Shown here: one piece after another, positions 35,031 through 44,367 of the stretch
How the letters are laid out: each line of letters opens with the position of its first letter
How positions within the stretch are numbered: the stretch's first letter is position 1
Source: Sphingobium lignivorans
GTDB lineage: Bacteria > Pseudomonadota > Alphaproteobacteria > Sphingomonadales > Sphingomonadaceae
DNA length: 64,000 nt
NCBI RefSeq assembly: GCF_014203955.1
Contig: NZ_JACHKA010000001.1
Span: 3,689,001-3,753,000, forward strand
Reading direction: 5' to 3'
Notes under the pieces: model-generated
Told to the model about the DNA's origin: nothing
The model's database searches: none
Seen by the model: only the letters and a program-made list of their open reading frames with translations
Made by a program: the position numbers and the translations under genes

Positions 35031-36719
35031 TCAGGCTCCGCCAAAGCGAACGCGATTGAACGTAATCATCTGCAGCAGCGGATCGCGCCGCTCGAGCCCG
35101 CTATCGGGGTCGACCAGCACGTTCACGACCGCCGGGCGGCCGGCGCGGACTGCCTCCAGGGCCCGGTCGAACGCCGGCCCGACCTCCGCAGGCGTGGTCG
35201 CGATTTCGCCGTGGCATTCCAGCCCCCGGGCGACGAGTTCGTAGCCGCTCTGGGCGAAATCCACCCCGTAAGTGCCGTTGAAGAGATGCAGGGCGATGTT
35301 GCGGCTCGACCCCCAGGCGCCATCATTGGCGACCATCACGAAGATCGGCAGACCGTGCAGCGAGGCCGTCGCCAGCTCGCCCAGATACTGCCCGAAGGCG
35401 CCGTCGCCGGTGCCGAGGAAGACCGGACGCTCGTCGCCCGCCTCCTGCAAGGCGGCGACCGCGCCGATGGCATGGGGCAGGCCGACGCCCATCGCCCCGA
35501 AAGGCTCGTGATCGATGAACCCCGGCGAGTGCGTACAGCGCAGGACTGCCTTGAACCAGTTGTTGCAATTGGCGCCGTCGCCGACGAACAGACTGTTCTC
35601 GGGCATGCGCGCCGCCAGCTCGCGCGCCATGCGCAGGGGGTGGACCTGCCCTTCCTCGCTGCGCCCCGCGCTCTCGATGCGCTCCAGCCTCGGCGCCACG
35701 GCGGCCTTCACCCAGCGCGCATCTCGCCGGGCCGGGGAGCGTGCCGACAGGGCATCCGCCATGCTCGCCAGCGCATGCCTGCAATCGCCGGCGACAGGCG
35801 CTTCGACCGGGCGGCCGCGACCGATCTCGGACGCGTCGTTGTCGATCTGGATGAAGCGGGCGTCGGCCGCAAATACCGGCGGCGTCCCGAAGCCGATCGC
35901 CCCTGCGATGCGGCAGCCGGCAAACAGGACAACATCTGCCTGCTGCGCGGCAACGCTGGCAACGGGCCAGGGAAAGACCGTTTCCATGTCCTCCGGGACC
36001 AGCCCGCGCGAGGAGCCCTGGAGTAGCACGGGAATGCCGAACTCGCGATTGAGCCGGGCCAGTTCGGCGCCAGCATCGGACCAGTATGCGCCGGCCCCCG
36101 CCACGATCAGCGGCCGCTCGGCATCGCCGAGGAGCGCGGCAGCGCGGGCTATGTCTTCCGACGCGGGCGCCGGCGGATGCGCGCGCAGCACCGGCCCGAG
36201 CGAGGCAGCGGCGACGGCATCGTCCGCCTCGCCATTGGCGACATCACGCGGGATCTCGAGCAGGACCGGCCCCGGCTGGCCGGACATGGCAATGCGCGCC
36301 GCCATCTCGACATATTCGCCGAGCCGCGAGGGATCATGCACGACCTGCGCCCATTTCACGATCGAGCGGACCAGCCGTGCATGGTCCAGCTCCTGCATCG
36401 GACGTGCATCGAGCATGCGTAGCGGATTGCGGCCCGCAATGATGAGCACGGGCGCCGAATTATCGAATGCCGACGCGATTCCGCCCACCGCGTTCGCGAG
36501 TCCGGGACCTGACGTGACGCAGGCCACGCCAAGGCTACGGCGCATCTGTGCATAAGCATCGGCCGCGAGGACGCAGGGGCTCTCATGCCGCATGTGGATC
36601 AGCCGGATGCCTTCCCGCTGCAACGCGCCGAACACCGACTCAAGATGACCCGGCAGACCGAAAACGGTGCCAACTCCCTGGCGCGCAATCGCCTTCGCAA
36701 TCAGGTCCGCTCCCAGCAT
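35031..36719 (-). CDS. Thiamine-diphosphate-dependent enzyme (acetolactate synthase / 2-hydroxyacyl-CoA lyase / benzoylformate decarboxylase superfamily)
   Basis: This enzyme, about 562 residues, has the usual three domains. The catalytic Glu sits in 'IHMRHESPCVLAADAYA' (about residue 47). 'VTSGPGLANAVGGIASA' marks the PYR domain and 'FLGTGDGAFGQYLGEL' to 'VANDGAWGSSRN' the ThDP/Mg site (GDG...N). 'GDGANCNNW' and 'FGAMGVGLPHAIGA' resemble oxalyl-CoA decarboxylase and 2-hydroxyacyl-CoA lyase. The second ATG (36719) is chosen because AGGAGG lies 4 bp before it, while the first is too close. Either a 2-oxo-acid decarboxylase or a 2-hydroxyacyl-CoA lyase would yield an aldehyde for the downstream aldehyde dehydrogenase. 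Confidence 0.9.
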   Translation of the reverse strand: MLGADLIAKAIARQGVGTVFGLPGHLESVFGALQREGIRLIHMRHESPCVLAADAYAQMRRSLGVACVTSGPGLANAVGGIASAFDNSAPVLIIAGRNPLRMLDARPMQELDHARLVRSIVKWAQVVHDPSRLGEYVEMAARIAMSGQPGPVLLEIPRDVANGEADDAVAAASLGPVLRAHPPAPASEDIARAAALLGDAERPLIVAGAGAYWSDAGAELARLNREFGIPVLLQGSSRGLVPEDMETVFPWPVASVAAQQADVVLFAGCRIAGAIGFGTPPVFAADARFIQIDNDASEIGRGRPVEAPVAGDCRHALASMADALSARSPARRDARWVKAAVAPRLERIESAGRSEEGQVHPLRMARELAARMPENSLFVGDGANCNNWFKAVLRCTHSPGFIDHEPFGAMGVGLPHAIGAVAALQEAGDERPVFLGTGDGAFGQYLGELATASLHGLPIFVMVANDGAWGSSRNIALHLFNGTYGVDFAQSGYELVARGLECHGEIATTPAEVGPAFDRALEAVRAGRPAVVNVLVDPDSGLERRDPLLQMITFNRVRFGGA

Positions 36720-37061
36720 CATCCCTCCTGTCCGCAGCCTTGATAGGCATGTCTTGCCCGTTTCAATACGGATGACCGGATCGAAAGAAAAGTGCTTTTC
36801 CTGTAATATGCGAAAAATGTTGTTTTATAGGCAGCGAAATCCGATGCACTCTGGCGCTTCGGCGGCATCTCTCGCTATCAGGACACGAACGCAGCCTTGC
36901 GGCAACCGACGGTGGATATGCCTGCCGGCGCCGGTCCGAGAGACCAGTTTTTTATAACAATCTTGATGGGTGAAAGGCCTTGGCGTTCCCATCAAATCAT
37001 TCTTACAGATTAAGCATACGTCGGGGATCCTGTTCCAAAACCCACGCGATCCGTGAGTTTA

Positions 37062-37079
37062 TTTATAGCATCGTTTAAT
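37062..37079. promoter_or_regulatory. AT-rich operator-like repeat between ThDP enzyme and TonB receptor 2
   Basis: The site is TTTATA-GCATCG-TTTAAT, 346 bp before receptor 2 and 342 bp from the divergent ThDP start. The gap 36720-37425 is unusually AT-rich and has no supported gene. It also contains TTTCGCATATTG at 37189, its inverted form near 36806, and a small hairpin GAAAAGTGCTTTTC at 36787-36800. Confidence 0.5.
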
Positions 37080-37425
37080 TTATGTACAAGGGCACCCGAC
37101 TCATGTAGCTTTGGCGCGGATTCGCAAGCTGTTGGATGCGTCTCACCGACCAAAAATGATGCTTTGCCGCATTACAGGATTCGATTGATTTCGCATATTG
37201 TGGGATTGACGATGATATTAAGCGATGCAACAGTAGGAGAATGGGGTCCGGGGGGCATGTTTGCCTGCGGGACCCGAGACACACCCTGCCGCCTCCGCCC
37301 GGCTGATGCCGGTGCGTGGGCATCCGCGTCCCTGCGGGCGCCAAAAACATAAGAAAATGGACGCGCTGTTACGGCCGGAGTCCGGCTGCATGGCGACAGA
37401 ATCATAAGAAACAGGAGAGGAAAAC

Positions 37426-40248
37426 ATGATCGGGATTGAACACGGCCGCCGTCGGAATCTGCGCACCCGCCGCGACCTGATGGCATCGGTCGCGCTCGCC
37501 ATCGGCATGATGGTCACCACCCCCGCCGCCGGTCAGGACGCACAGTCACCTCAGGACATGCCCCCGGAAGGCGAAATCATCGTCACCGGCTCGCGCGCCG
37601 CGGCTTCCGGCTTCTCGGCGCCCTCGGCGGTGTCAGTCCTCGGTGCCGACCTGATCGAACGACAGTCGCCCGTGTCCCTGGGCGAGGTTCTGCAACAGGA
37701 ACCCGCGTTCAAGGCCACCCGCTCGCCGGGCGGCAATGCCAACAACTTCTCCAGTCCCGGCCAGTCGACCGCCGACCTGCGCGGCCTGGGCGGCCAGCGC
37801 ACCCTCGTGCTTGTCGATGGCTCGCGGATCGTGCCGCAGGCCCCCGCAGTCACGACCGGCGTGCCGGTGACGACCGACCTCAACGTTATCCCCACCAACA
37901 TGATCGAGCGGGTCGAGGTGGTGACGGGCGGCGCGTCCGCCCAATATGGATCGGACGCCGTGGCGGGCGTGGTCAACATCCTGCTCAGGAAGCGGATGGA
38001 AGGCCTGGAGCTGACCGCGCAGACGGGCATTTCCCAGCAGGGCGACAATTTCCGCTACAAGCTCGGCGCGGTCGGCGGCTTCCAGTTCGCCGATGGACGG
38101 GGTCATGTGGTTTTCGCTGCGGAAGCAGCCGCCATGGACCAGATCGAGGATCTCTACCGCCGTGCCTGGGGCCGCGAAGAGTGGATGACGGTCACCAATC
38201 CGAATTTCGCGACCAATGGGCTGCCCGCCAACATCGTCGCCCCCCATGTGCTCAATTCCAACGGTGTGGGTGGCAGAATAAGGGGCCCGGCCGGCTTCAG
38301 CCTCAATAACTACACGTTCAACGATGACGGTACGATCCGCCCCTATCAGCAGGGCTCCATAGACAACGGCACCTATCAGCTCGGCGGCGAGGGCCTGAGC
38401 CGCAACGCGGGCTCCAGCCTCGTGCCCGGCATCGAGCGTTTCGTCACTTACGGACGGGCGAGCTTCGAATTCTCGGACGCTCTGGAGATCATCCTCGAGG
38501 GCGGATATTCGGAAACGAAGGGCACTTTTACGGGTGGACTCCCCAACTTCGCCGGGTTCACCATCCGCAGCGACAATGCCTTCCTGCCGCAAGCGGTCAA
38601 GGATGCCATGGCCGCGCATCCCGGGGGTCCTCTCACCTCCATCACGGTGGCGAAAGGCGTCTATGATGTCGGCAACATCAACTTCATCGTAAAGAACGAG
38701 ACGCCCCACGGCACCATCGGCGTGCAGGGCGCGCTTGGCGGCTCCTGGCATTACGACGCCCATTATTCCTACGGCGAGAACAAGTTCCGCAGCGATTTCA
38801 CCAACAATTTCTCGCCGGTGTTCTGGAACCTGGCGGTCGATGCCGTCGTCGATCCGACGACCAACCAGATCGTCTGCAGATCGCGACTGCCCGGCGCAGT
38901 GCCCAATCCGCTCGCGGCCGGCTGCGTTCCGGTGAACATCTTCGGGCCGAACGCCGTCAGCGAGTCCGATCCCGCCGGCCTGGCCTACGTCAACCGCGCG
39001 GATTACAACGCGGTTCTGTACAAGCAGCATGCGGCCGGGATCAACGTGCGCGGCGAGCCCTTCTCCACCTGGGCAGCGCCCGTCTCGGTGGCGTTCGGCG
39101 GCGAGTATCGCAAGGAAACGCAGGACCTGACCGCAGGGCCGCTGTCCACCGCCAGCCGGTTCGCGATCGGCAATGCCGTGCCTTTCTCCGGCGAATTCAG
39201 CGTCACCGAGGGCTATCTGGAAGCGATCGTGCCGCTCGCGCGCGATCTCTCCTTCGCCCGCACGCTCGATCTCAACGGTGCGATCCGCTACGCCGACTAC
39301 AGCACCGCCGGGGCGCAGACGACCTGGAAGGTCGGTGGCGTCTGGGAACCCATCGACGGGCTGCGCTTCCGCGCCACCCGGTCGCGGGACATTCGCGCGC
39401 CTGCCATCTTCGAGCTTTTCTCGCCCGGCTCGTTCACCAACACGGCCCTGACGGTCAATGGCGTCACGGAAGTCATTCCGCAGAACCGGACGATTGGCAA
39501 CCTCGACCTCAAGCCGGAAAAGGCGGACACGCTCACGCTCGGCGTGGTCCTCCAACCCAGCGCCATCCCCGGCCTGCGGGTCTCGCTCGATTACTACAAG
39601 ATCAACCTCAAGGATGCGATCGACACGCTGTCGGCGGCCAATATCGGCAATGCCTGCACCGCCGGCGATGCCCTCTCCTGCAGCTTCATCACCTTCGCCG
39701 CGAACGGCGTGACGCCCGTCCGGCTGGAAGCGCCGATCCAGAACATATCCCAGTTCGAGACCAGCGGCCTCGACCTGGCGCTATCCTATCGGCTCAGCCT
39801 GGGCGGCAGCGGCGCGCTCACCACGCGGCTCAGCGGCACTTATGCGCTTCATGCCTACATCAACGGCATCGATCGGGCCGGCGAGAACGGCATGGGCAGC
39901 CTCGGCTCGCAACCACGCTTCCGTGGCAATCTCTCGCAGACCTACAGCAACGACGTCCTCTCCCTCACGGCGCAGATGCTCTTCATCAGCGCGGGCAAGA
40001 ACGACAACCAGTTCAACACCATCCCCGCGCTGTCGATCAACGACAACACGATCAATGCGGCAGCTTATGTGAACCTGCTTGGCTCGGTGAAGATCACCGA
40101 CCGGTTCGAGCTGAACGCGGGCATCGACAATCTGCTGGATACGGACCCGCCGGTCAGTCCCTACGCCACGCAGGGCCAGGCCGTGAATGGCCAGCTCTAC
40201 GACAAGATCGGGCGCGTGTTCGAGGTGGGCGCCAAGGTCAGGTTCTGA
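37426..40248 (+). CDS. TonB-dependent outer-membrane receptor 2
   Basis: This 940-residue receptor has a signal peptide (MIGIEHGRRRNLRTRRDLMA to about residue 37, ending PAAGQ), a TonB box ('GEIIVTGSRAAASG') and a plug ('VSLGEVLQQEPAFKATRS', 'DLRGLGGQRTLVLVDGSRIV', 'MIERVEVVTGGASAQYGSDAVA'). The barrel ends 'GRVFEVGAKVRF', with Phe last. It is a paralogue of receptor 1: N-terminus, plug and the 'PIDGLRFRATRSRDIRAP' strand agree. The ribosome site is AGGAGAGGAAAAC. The amidohydrolase and acyl-CoA genes follow on the same strand, so it probably imports the substrate of that run. Confidence 0.96.
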   Translation: MIGIEHGRRRNLRTRRDLMASVALAIGMMVTTPAAGQDAQSPQDMPPEGEIIVTGSRAAASGFSAPSAVSVLGADLIERQSPVSLGEVLQQEPAFKATRSPGGNANNFSSPGQSTADLRGLGGQRTLVLVDGSRIVPQAPAVTTGVPVTTDLNVIPTNMIERVEVVTGGASAQYGSDAVAGVVNILLRKRMEGLELTAQTGISQQGDNFRYKLGAVGGFQFADGRGHVVFAAEAAAMDQIEDLYRRAWGREEWMTVTNPNFATNGLPANIVAPHVLNSNGVGGRIRGPAGFSLNNYTFNDDGTIRPYQQGSIDNGTYQLGGEGLSRNAGSSLVPGIERFVTYGRASFEFSDALEIILEGGYSETKGTFTGGLPNFAGFTIRSDNAFLPQAVKDAMAAHPGGPLTSITVAKGVYDVGNINFIVKNETPHGTIGVQGALGGSWHYDAHYSYGENKFRSDFTNNFSPVFWNLAVDAVVDPTTNQIVCRSRLPGAVPNPLAAGCVPVNIFGPNAVSESDPAGLAYVNRADYNAVLYKQHAAGINVRGEPFSTWAAPVSVAFGGEYRKETQDLTAGPLSTASRFAIGNAVPFSGEFSVTEGYLEAIVPLARDLSFARTLDLNGAIRYADYSTAGAQTTWKVGGVWEPIDGLRFRATRSRDIRAPAIFELFSPGSFTNTALTVNGVTEVIPQNRTIGNLDLKPEKADTLTLGVVLQPSAIPGLRVSLDYYKINLKDAIDTLSAANIGNACTAGDALSCSFITFAANGVTPVRLEAPIQNISQFETSGLDLALSYRLSLGGSGALTTRLSGTYALHAYINGIDRAGENGMGSLGSQPRFRGNLSQTYSNDVLSLTAQMLFISAGKNDNQFNTIPALSINDNTINAAAYVNLLGSVKITDRFELNAGIDNLLDTDPPVSPYATQGQAVNGQLYDKIGRVFEVGAKVRF

Positions 40249-40260
40249 CGGTCATCCGCG

Positions 40261-40301
40261 CCGGCGGCGCATCAGAGCTTCCGGGCCTGATGCGCTGCCG
40301 G
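40261..40301. terminator. Hairpin after TonB receptor 2
   Basis: CCGGCGGCGCATCAG and CTGATGCGCTGCCGG form a 15-bp stem with one wobble and an 11-base loop, starting 13 bp after the receptor stop. There is no T-run. It may separate receptor expression from the enzyme genes or protect the receptor mRNA. Confidence 0.6.
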
Positions 40302-40348
40302 CCGGAGCGACGGACAGGCACGAACGACGAACGATCCCGAGGGACGAC

Positions 40349-41404
40349 ATGACCAGCGATACCACGAACGCCCGGCACGGCCGCGCAGAGCCCTTTTCGC
40401 AGACGGCGCGGGATCCACGCATGACGGAAGCCGGATGGCCCGTCTCGCGCCGTGACATCATGGCGCTTGCCTGCGCCCTCCCCCTATCCTGCGCGGCGCG
40501 CGCGGTGCCGGGCGACCCGGGGGCGCCGGGCGTCGAACTTTACGATAGCCACATCCACTTCTTCACGAACGACATCGGGCATTATCCCATCGACACGCGC
40601 AATTCGCGCGAGGGCGAGGAAGTGACGCGCGCGCGCGTCATGCGCGATCCAGGCACGCCGGAGAAAGTCTTCGCCTGGTGGGCACAGTCCGGCGTCACCG
40701 CCGGCACAGGTGTCCAGTATAGCGGCGTCTACAAGACCGATAACAGCTACGTCCTCGATCTCGCCGACCGCTTTCCGGACAAGATCCATGCCGAGATCAT
40801 CATGGACGCACGCAATCCCGCAAGCCCTGATCGTCTGGAGGCACTGGTCGCAGCACGGCGCGTGTCGGCGATGCGGCTTACCGGCTTTACCCAGGACACG
40901 CGGGACATTCGATGGTTGAACTCACCGGACGCGCTGCGGCTGTGGGCCACCGCCGACAGACTGGGCATCCCAGTCGGCATTACTTTCCTGCCGCCCAAGG
41001 GAACGGTCGAGGCGCTGAGCGCGGTCCGCACCCTGGCGGAACGCTTCACAAACTGCCCGATCATCCTCGAGCATTGCGGCCGGCTGGTGAATGGCGACGT
41101 CGCGCCCGCGCATCTGGCGTTGCGCGCCTTCCCCCACGTCCATTTCAAATGGACGACGAACGTGATCGACGAGTTGAAGGCGCAGGCTCATTCGCCCGCC
41201 GAACTCCTGCGGCGCGCGACCGACATCTTCGGAGCGGACCGAATCATGTGGGGATCCGACAGCGGCAACACCCTGTGGCCCTATGCCGACATGGTGGCCG
41301 ACGCCCTGGCCTCCACCAGCGCCCTGAATGCCGACGAGCGCCGACGGGTGCTGCACGACAATGGCCACGCGATGTTCACGCGCCGCAAGCCGCAAGCGAT
41401 ATAA
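40349..41404 (+). CDS. Amidohydrolase family protein with Tat-like signal
   Basis: This metal-dependent hydrolase is about 351 residues from ATG 40349 (GAGGGACGAC site). The N-terminus contains 'VSRRDIMALACALPLS', an RR-containing signal that fits Tat export, so it may act in the periplasm. The metal motif is in 'ELYDSHIHFFTND', with later ligands in 'IILEHCGRLVNGD' and 'DRIMWGSDSGNTLWPYADM'. It belongs to the same broad amidohydrolase-2 family as the proteins at 19420 and 49251 but is clearly distinct. It lies between TonB receptor 2 and the acyl-CoA synthetase (15-bp gap). Lactone or C-C hydrolysis or decarboxylation are family options. Confidence 0.87.
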   Translation: MTSDTTNARHGRAEPFSQTARDPRMTEAGWPVSRRDIMALACALPLSCAARAVPGDPGAPGVELYDSHIHFFTNDIGHYPIDTRNSREGEEVTRARVMRDPGTPEKVFAWWAQSGVTAGTGVQYSGVYKTDNSYVLDLADRFPDKIHAEIIMDARNPASPDRLEALVAARRVSAMRLTGFTQDTRDIRWLNSPDALRLWATADRLGIPVGITFLPPKGTVEALSAVRTLAERFTNCPIILEHCGRLVNGDVAPAHLALRAFPHVHFKWTTNVIDELKAQAHSPAELLRRATDIFGADRIMWGSDSGNTLWPYADMVADALASTSALNADERRRVLHDNGHAMFTRRKPQAI

Positions 41405-41419
41405 GGACAGGAGAAAGAC

Positions 41420-43561
41420 ATGATGGAGGCACCACGTCGCAAGGCAGCGACTGGTAAGGCGGCGGTCGAACTGCTCATGCGCCCCCGCGCGGTGGCGGTG
41501 ATCGGCGTTTCGTCCAAGCCCCGCTCGGCCGGCCGCACCGTGCTGGGGGCCCTGCAGGCCAATGGCTTCGCCGGCGATATCCATCTCATCGGCCGCAGCG
41601 GCGGCGAGATCGACGGCATTCCCGTGCTGGCATCGGTCGACGAACTGCCCGAGGGCATTGATCTCGCCATTTTCGCCTTGCCCGCAGCGGGCGTGAAGGA
41701 TGCGCTGGAAGCTTGCGCCCGGCGCGGGGTGCGCGCCGTGACCATCTTTTCCTCCGGCTTCGCGGAGATCGGCAATCGCGCCGAACAGGACGAGCTGGCC
41801 CGCATCGCTCGCGAGGGCGGCGTCGCGCTGCTCGGCCCGAACTGCCTTGGATACACCAATTTCGTCGACGGCTTCGCGGTCACATTCTCGATCGCGCGCC
41901 AGGTGCCGAAGCTCCAGCCCGACCGGACCGACCCGGCGATCGCGATGGTCTCCCAGAGCGGTGGCCTGATGGCCTTTGCCCGCGCCTCGCTGGAGGCGGC
42001 GAACCTCCCCGTCGCTTATCTCGCCTCGACCGGCAATGAAGCCGGGGTGGGGCTGGCGGACTTCATCGAATTCTTCGCCGACGATCCCGCCACGCACCTG
42101 ATCTCGCTCTATCTGGAGGAAGTGCGCGATCCGCAGGCCTTCCTCGCCGCCGCACGCTACGCCCGCTCGAAGGGCAAGCCGGTGGTGATGATTCACCCCG
42201 GCCGCAGTGCCGAGGCCAAGGCGGCAGTGCAATCGCACACCGGCGCGCTCGCCGGGGACTATGACATGATGCGCGTCCACCTCGCGCGGGCAGGCGTGGC
42301 GCTGGTCGACACCCTCGAGCAATGGGTGGACGTGACCGAACTGCTTGCCCGCTATCCCGAACCGCCGGTCGATGGCCCGGGGATCGTCACCTTTTCTGGC
42401 GGCTTCGTCGCCATCGCCCATGATTATTGCGCGGATATCGGCCTCGACCTTCCCCCGCTCTCGCCGGACATCGTGGCCGATCTCACCCCGCAGCTTCCGG
42501 ATTTCATGCCCCCGCGCAATCCGCTCGATCTCGGCACCGAAGTGTTGTGGAAGCCGGAACTGACGGGGATCGGGACGCGCGGCCTGCTCGACGACCCGGC
42601 GATCGGGTCGCTGTGCATCTGCATCGCGCAAGCCAATCCCCGGGCCCAACTCAGCTATGGCTTCCATTTCATCGATGCACTGAAGGAGCACCGCAAGCCG
42701 GCGATCTTCTCGCTTCCCAATTCGGAACTGGCGCCCGAATTCGAAGCCGCGCTCAGGGAGAACCGCATCATCTTCAGCCGCTCGGCGGAGCGCGCCATCC
42801 AGGCAATCGGCCTCGCCACCTTCCATGGCCGCGCTCTCCAGCGGGCAAAGCGGGCGGTCATGCCCGCGCCTTTCGAGGGCCTGCCGGTGCTGGGCAAGGG
42901 CGCCTTGCCGGAATGGCAAGGCAAGACCCTGCTGCGCGCGATCGGCATCCCGGTTCCCGAGGGCGGGCTGGCCACGAGCCTGGACGAGGCGAAAGCGATC
43001 GCGGCGCGCATCGGCTATCCCGTCGCGCTCAAGGCGCAGGCAGGCGCGCTCGCCCACAAGACCGAGGCCGGGGGCGTGATCCTGAACCTCACCAATGCCG
43101 AGGCGCTGCGGGCCGGCTGGGCGAGGCTGCACGACAATATTTCGCGCGCGCAGCCGGGGCTGAGGCTCGACGGCGTGCTCATCGAGACAATGGCGCCCAA
43201 GGGACTGGAACTGGTGGTCGGCGCGCGGCGCGATCCCCAATGGGGGCCTGTGCTGCTCGTCGGGCTGGGGGGCATCTGGATCGAGGCGATCGGCGACGTC
43301 CGGCTGATGCCTTGCGATCTGGCCGAGGCGGATATCGTCGAGGAAATCGGCAAGCTGCGCAGCGCGAAGCTGCTGGGCGCCTTCCGGGGCGCACCGCCGG
43401 TCGATGTCGCCGCCGTGGCGCGGACGGCGGCCTTGATCGGCCGACTGATGCTCACCCGGCCGGAGATCTTCGAAATCGACATCAACCCGCTCTTCGCCCA
43501 CGCACGGGGCGACGGCGTGACGGCGGTGGACGCGCTGGTCGTCACCCGCACCGATGATTGA
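41420..43561 (+). CDS. ADP-forming acyl-CoA synthetase (acetyl-CoA synthetase/protein acetyltransferase-like)
   Basis: This 713-residue ligase of the nucleoside-diphosphate-forming type activates a carboxylic acid to its CoA ester. The CoA-binding Rossmann domain comes first ('AVAVIGVSSKPRSAGRTVLG'), then the succinyl-CoA-ligase-like domains ('ALLGPNCLGYTNFVDGF', 'AMVSQSGGLMAFARAS', 'AVQSHTGALAGDYDMMRVH'). A C-terminal ATP-grasp domain follows ('YPVALKAQAGALAHKTEAGG', 'GPVLLVGLGGIWIEAIGD', 'FEIDINPLFAH'). The ATG at 41420 follows AGGAGAAAGAC. It precedes the crotonase gene by 12 bp. In catabolic clusters such ligases often start beta-oxidation-like side-chain removal. Confidence 0.93.
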   Translation: MMEAPRRKAATGKAAVELLMRPRAVAVIGVSSKPRSAGRTVLGALQANGFAGDIHLIGRSGGEIDGIPVLASVDELPEGIDLAIFALPAAGVKDALEACARRGVRAVTIFSSGFAEIGNRAEQDELARIAREGGVALLGPNCLGYTNFVDGFAVTFSIARQVPKLQPDRTDPAIAMVSQSGGLMAFARASLEAANLPVAYLASTGNEAGVGLADFIEFFADDPATHLISLYLEEVRDPQAFLAAARYARSKGKPVVMIHPGRSAEAKAAVQSHTGALAGDYDMMRVHLARAGVALVDTLEQWVDVTELLARYPEPPVDGPGIVTFSGGFVAIAHDYCADIGLDLPPLSPDIVADLTPQLPDFMPPRNPLDLGTEVLWKPELTGIGTRGLLDDPAIGSLCICIAQANPRAQLSYGFHFIDALKEHRKPAIFSLPNSELAPEFEAALRENRIIFSRSAERAIQAIGLATFHGRALQRAKRAVMPAPFEGLPVLGKGALPEWQGKTLLRAIGIPVPEGGLATSLDEAKAIAARIGYPVALKAQAGALAHKTEAGGVILNLTNAEALRAGWARLHDNISRAQPGLRLDGVLIETMAPKGLELVVGARRDPQWGPVLLVGLGGIWIEAIGDVRLMPCDLAEADIVEEIGKLRSAKLLGAFRGAPPVDVAAVARTAALIGRLMLTRPEIFEIDINPLFAHARGDGVTAVDALVVTRTDD

Positions 43562-43573
43562 CGGGAGGCAGGG

Positions 43574-44362
43574 ATGAGCGAGCAGTTCGTAACCTATGAG
43601 CTGGATGGCAATGTCGCGCTGGTCGGCATCGATCGCGCGGACAAGCGCAACGCCATCAGCATGGACGTGATGAACCAGCTTCTCGCCGCTTTTCTCCGCG
43701 CGGCAGACGAGGCGCGCTGTGGCGTGCTGTTTGGCCATGGCGACAATTTCTCGGCCGGGCTCGATCTGGCCGAGGCCGCCGCGCGGCTCAAGTCCGGTGC
43801 ACCCTCGACGCCCAGGTCCCGCGGGCGTTGGAATGGACCGCTCGATCAGGTCGCACGGGGTGGCCTGCCGTGGATCGCAGCCCTCAAGGGCGCATGCATT
43901 GGCGGCGGGCTGGAAATCGCGGCCGCATGCCACATCCGGGTTGCCGATCAGACGACCTTCTTCGCCCTGCCGGAGGGGCGGCGCGGCATCTTCGTGGGCG
44001 GTGGCGGATCAGTGCGGATCCAGCGATTGATGGGCTATGCCCGCATGGCGGACCTGATGCTCACCGGCCGCGCACTGAACGCAGCCGAAGGCGAGCGCGC
44101 CAATCTCTGCCAATATGTCGTCCCGGCCGGGCAAAGCCTGGAGAAGGCGACGGAGCTCGCGCGGGCCGTGGCGGCCAATGCCGCGAGCACCAACTGGGGC
44201 GTCTGCGCGGCACTCCCCCGCGTCAATGACATGGCGCATGACGACGGGCTGTTCATCGAGGGCCTGATCGGCATGGCGGCGCGCAGCAACGAGAGCGCGG
44301 ACCGGATCGGCGCCTTCCTCGGCGGACGCAACAAGGTCGCCGCCCCGGACAAGGAGGACTGA
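43574..44362 (+). CDS. Enoyl-CoA hydratase/isomerase family protein (crotonase)
   Basis: This 262-residue crotonase has its oxyanion-hole stretches in 'GHGDNFSAGLDLAEAAARL' and 'AALKGACIGGGLEIAAACHIRV'. The 'FALPEGRRGIFVGGGG' segment corresponds to the active-site loop, though the usual second Glu is not obvious, so hydratase chemistry is not certain. Isomerase, hydrolase or retro-aldol reactions are open. A GGGAGGCAGGG ribosome site precedes the ATG. It sits 12 bp after the acyl-CoA synthetase and 5 bp before the thiolase. Together the three could carry out one round of side-chain shortening. Confidence 0.92.
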   Translation: MSEQFVTYELDGNVALVGIDRADKRNAISMDVMNQLLAAFLRAADEARCGVLFGHGDNFSAGLDLAEAAARLKSGAPSTPRSRGRWNGPLDQVARGGLPWIAALKGACIGGGLEIAAACHIRVADQTTFFALPEGRRGIFVGGGGSVRIQRLMGYARMADLMLTGRALNAAEGERANLCQYVVPAGQSLEKATELARAVAANAASTNWGVCAALPRVNDMAHDDGLFIEGLIGMAARSNESADRIGAFLGGRNKVAAPDKED

Positions 44363-44367
44363 CGCCC

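Noticed and set aside
33867..36026. Plus-strand open frame of 719 codons opposite the Rieske and ThDP genes
   Set aside because: It is antisense to two clear enzymes with intact motifs and has no plausible domain of its own.
36951..36968. TTTATA-ACAATC-TTGATG upstream of the ThDP gene as a further operator
   Set aside because: Only one half-site is present.
37633..39555. Minus-strand 640-codon frame opposite TonB receptor 2
   Set aside because: It is a shadow of the receptor; no ribosome site or family features.
40922..43933. Minus-strand open frame of about 1000 codons opposite the acyl-CoA synthetase and crotonase genes
   Set aside because: It is a mirror of strongly coding plus-strand genes in high-GC DNA; the composition is low-complexity R/G/A/D-rich and no domain is recognisable.
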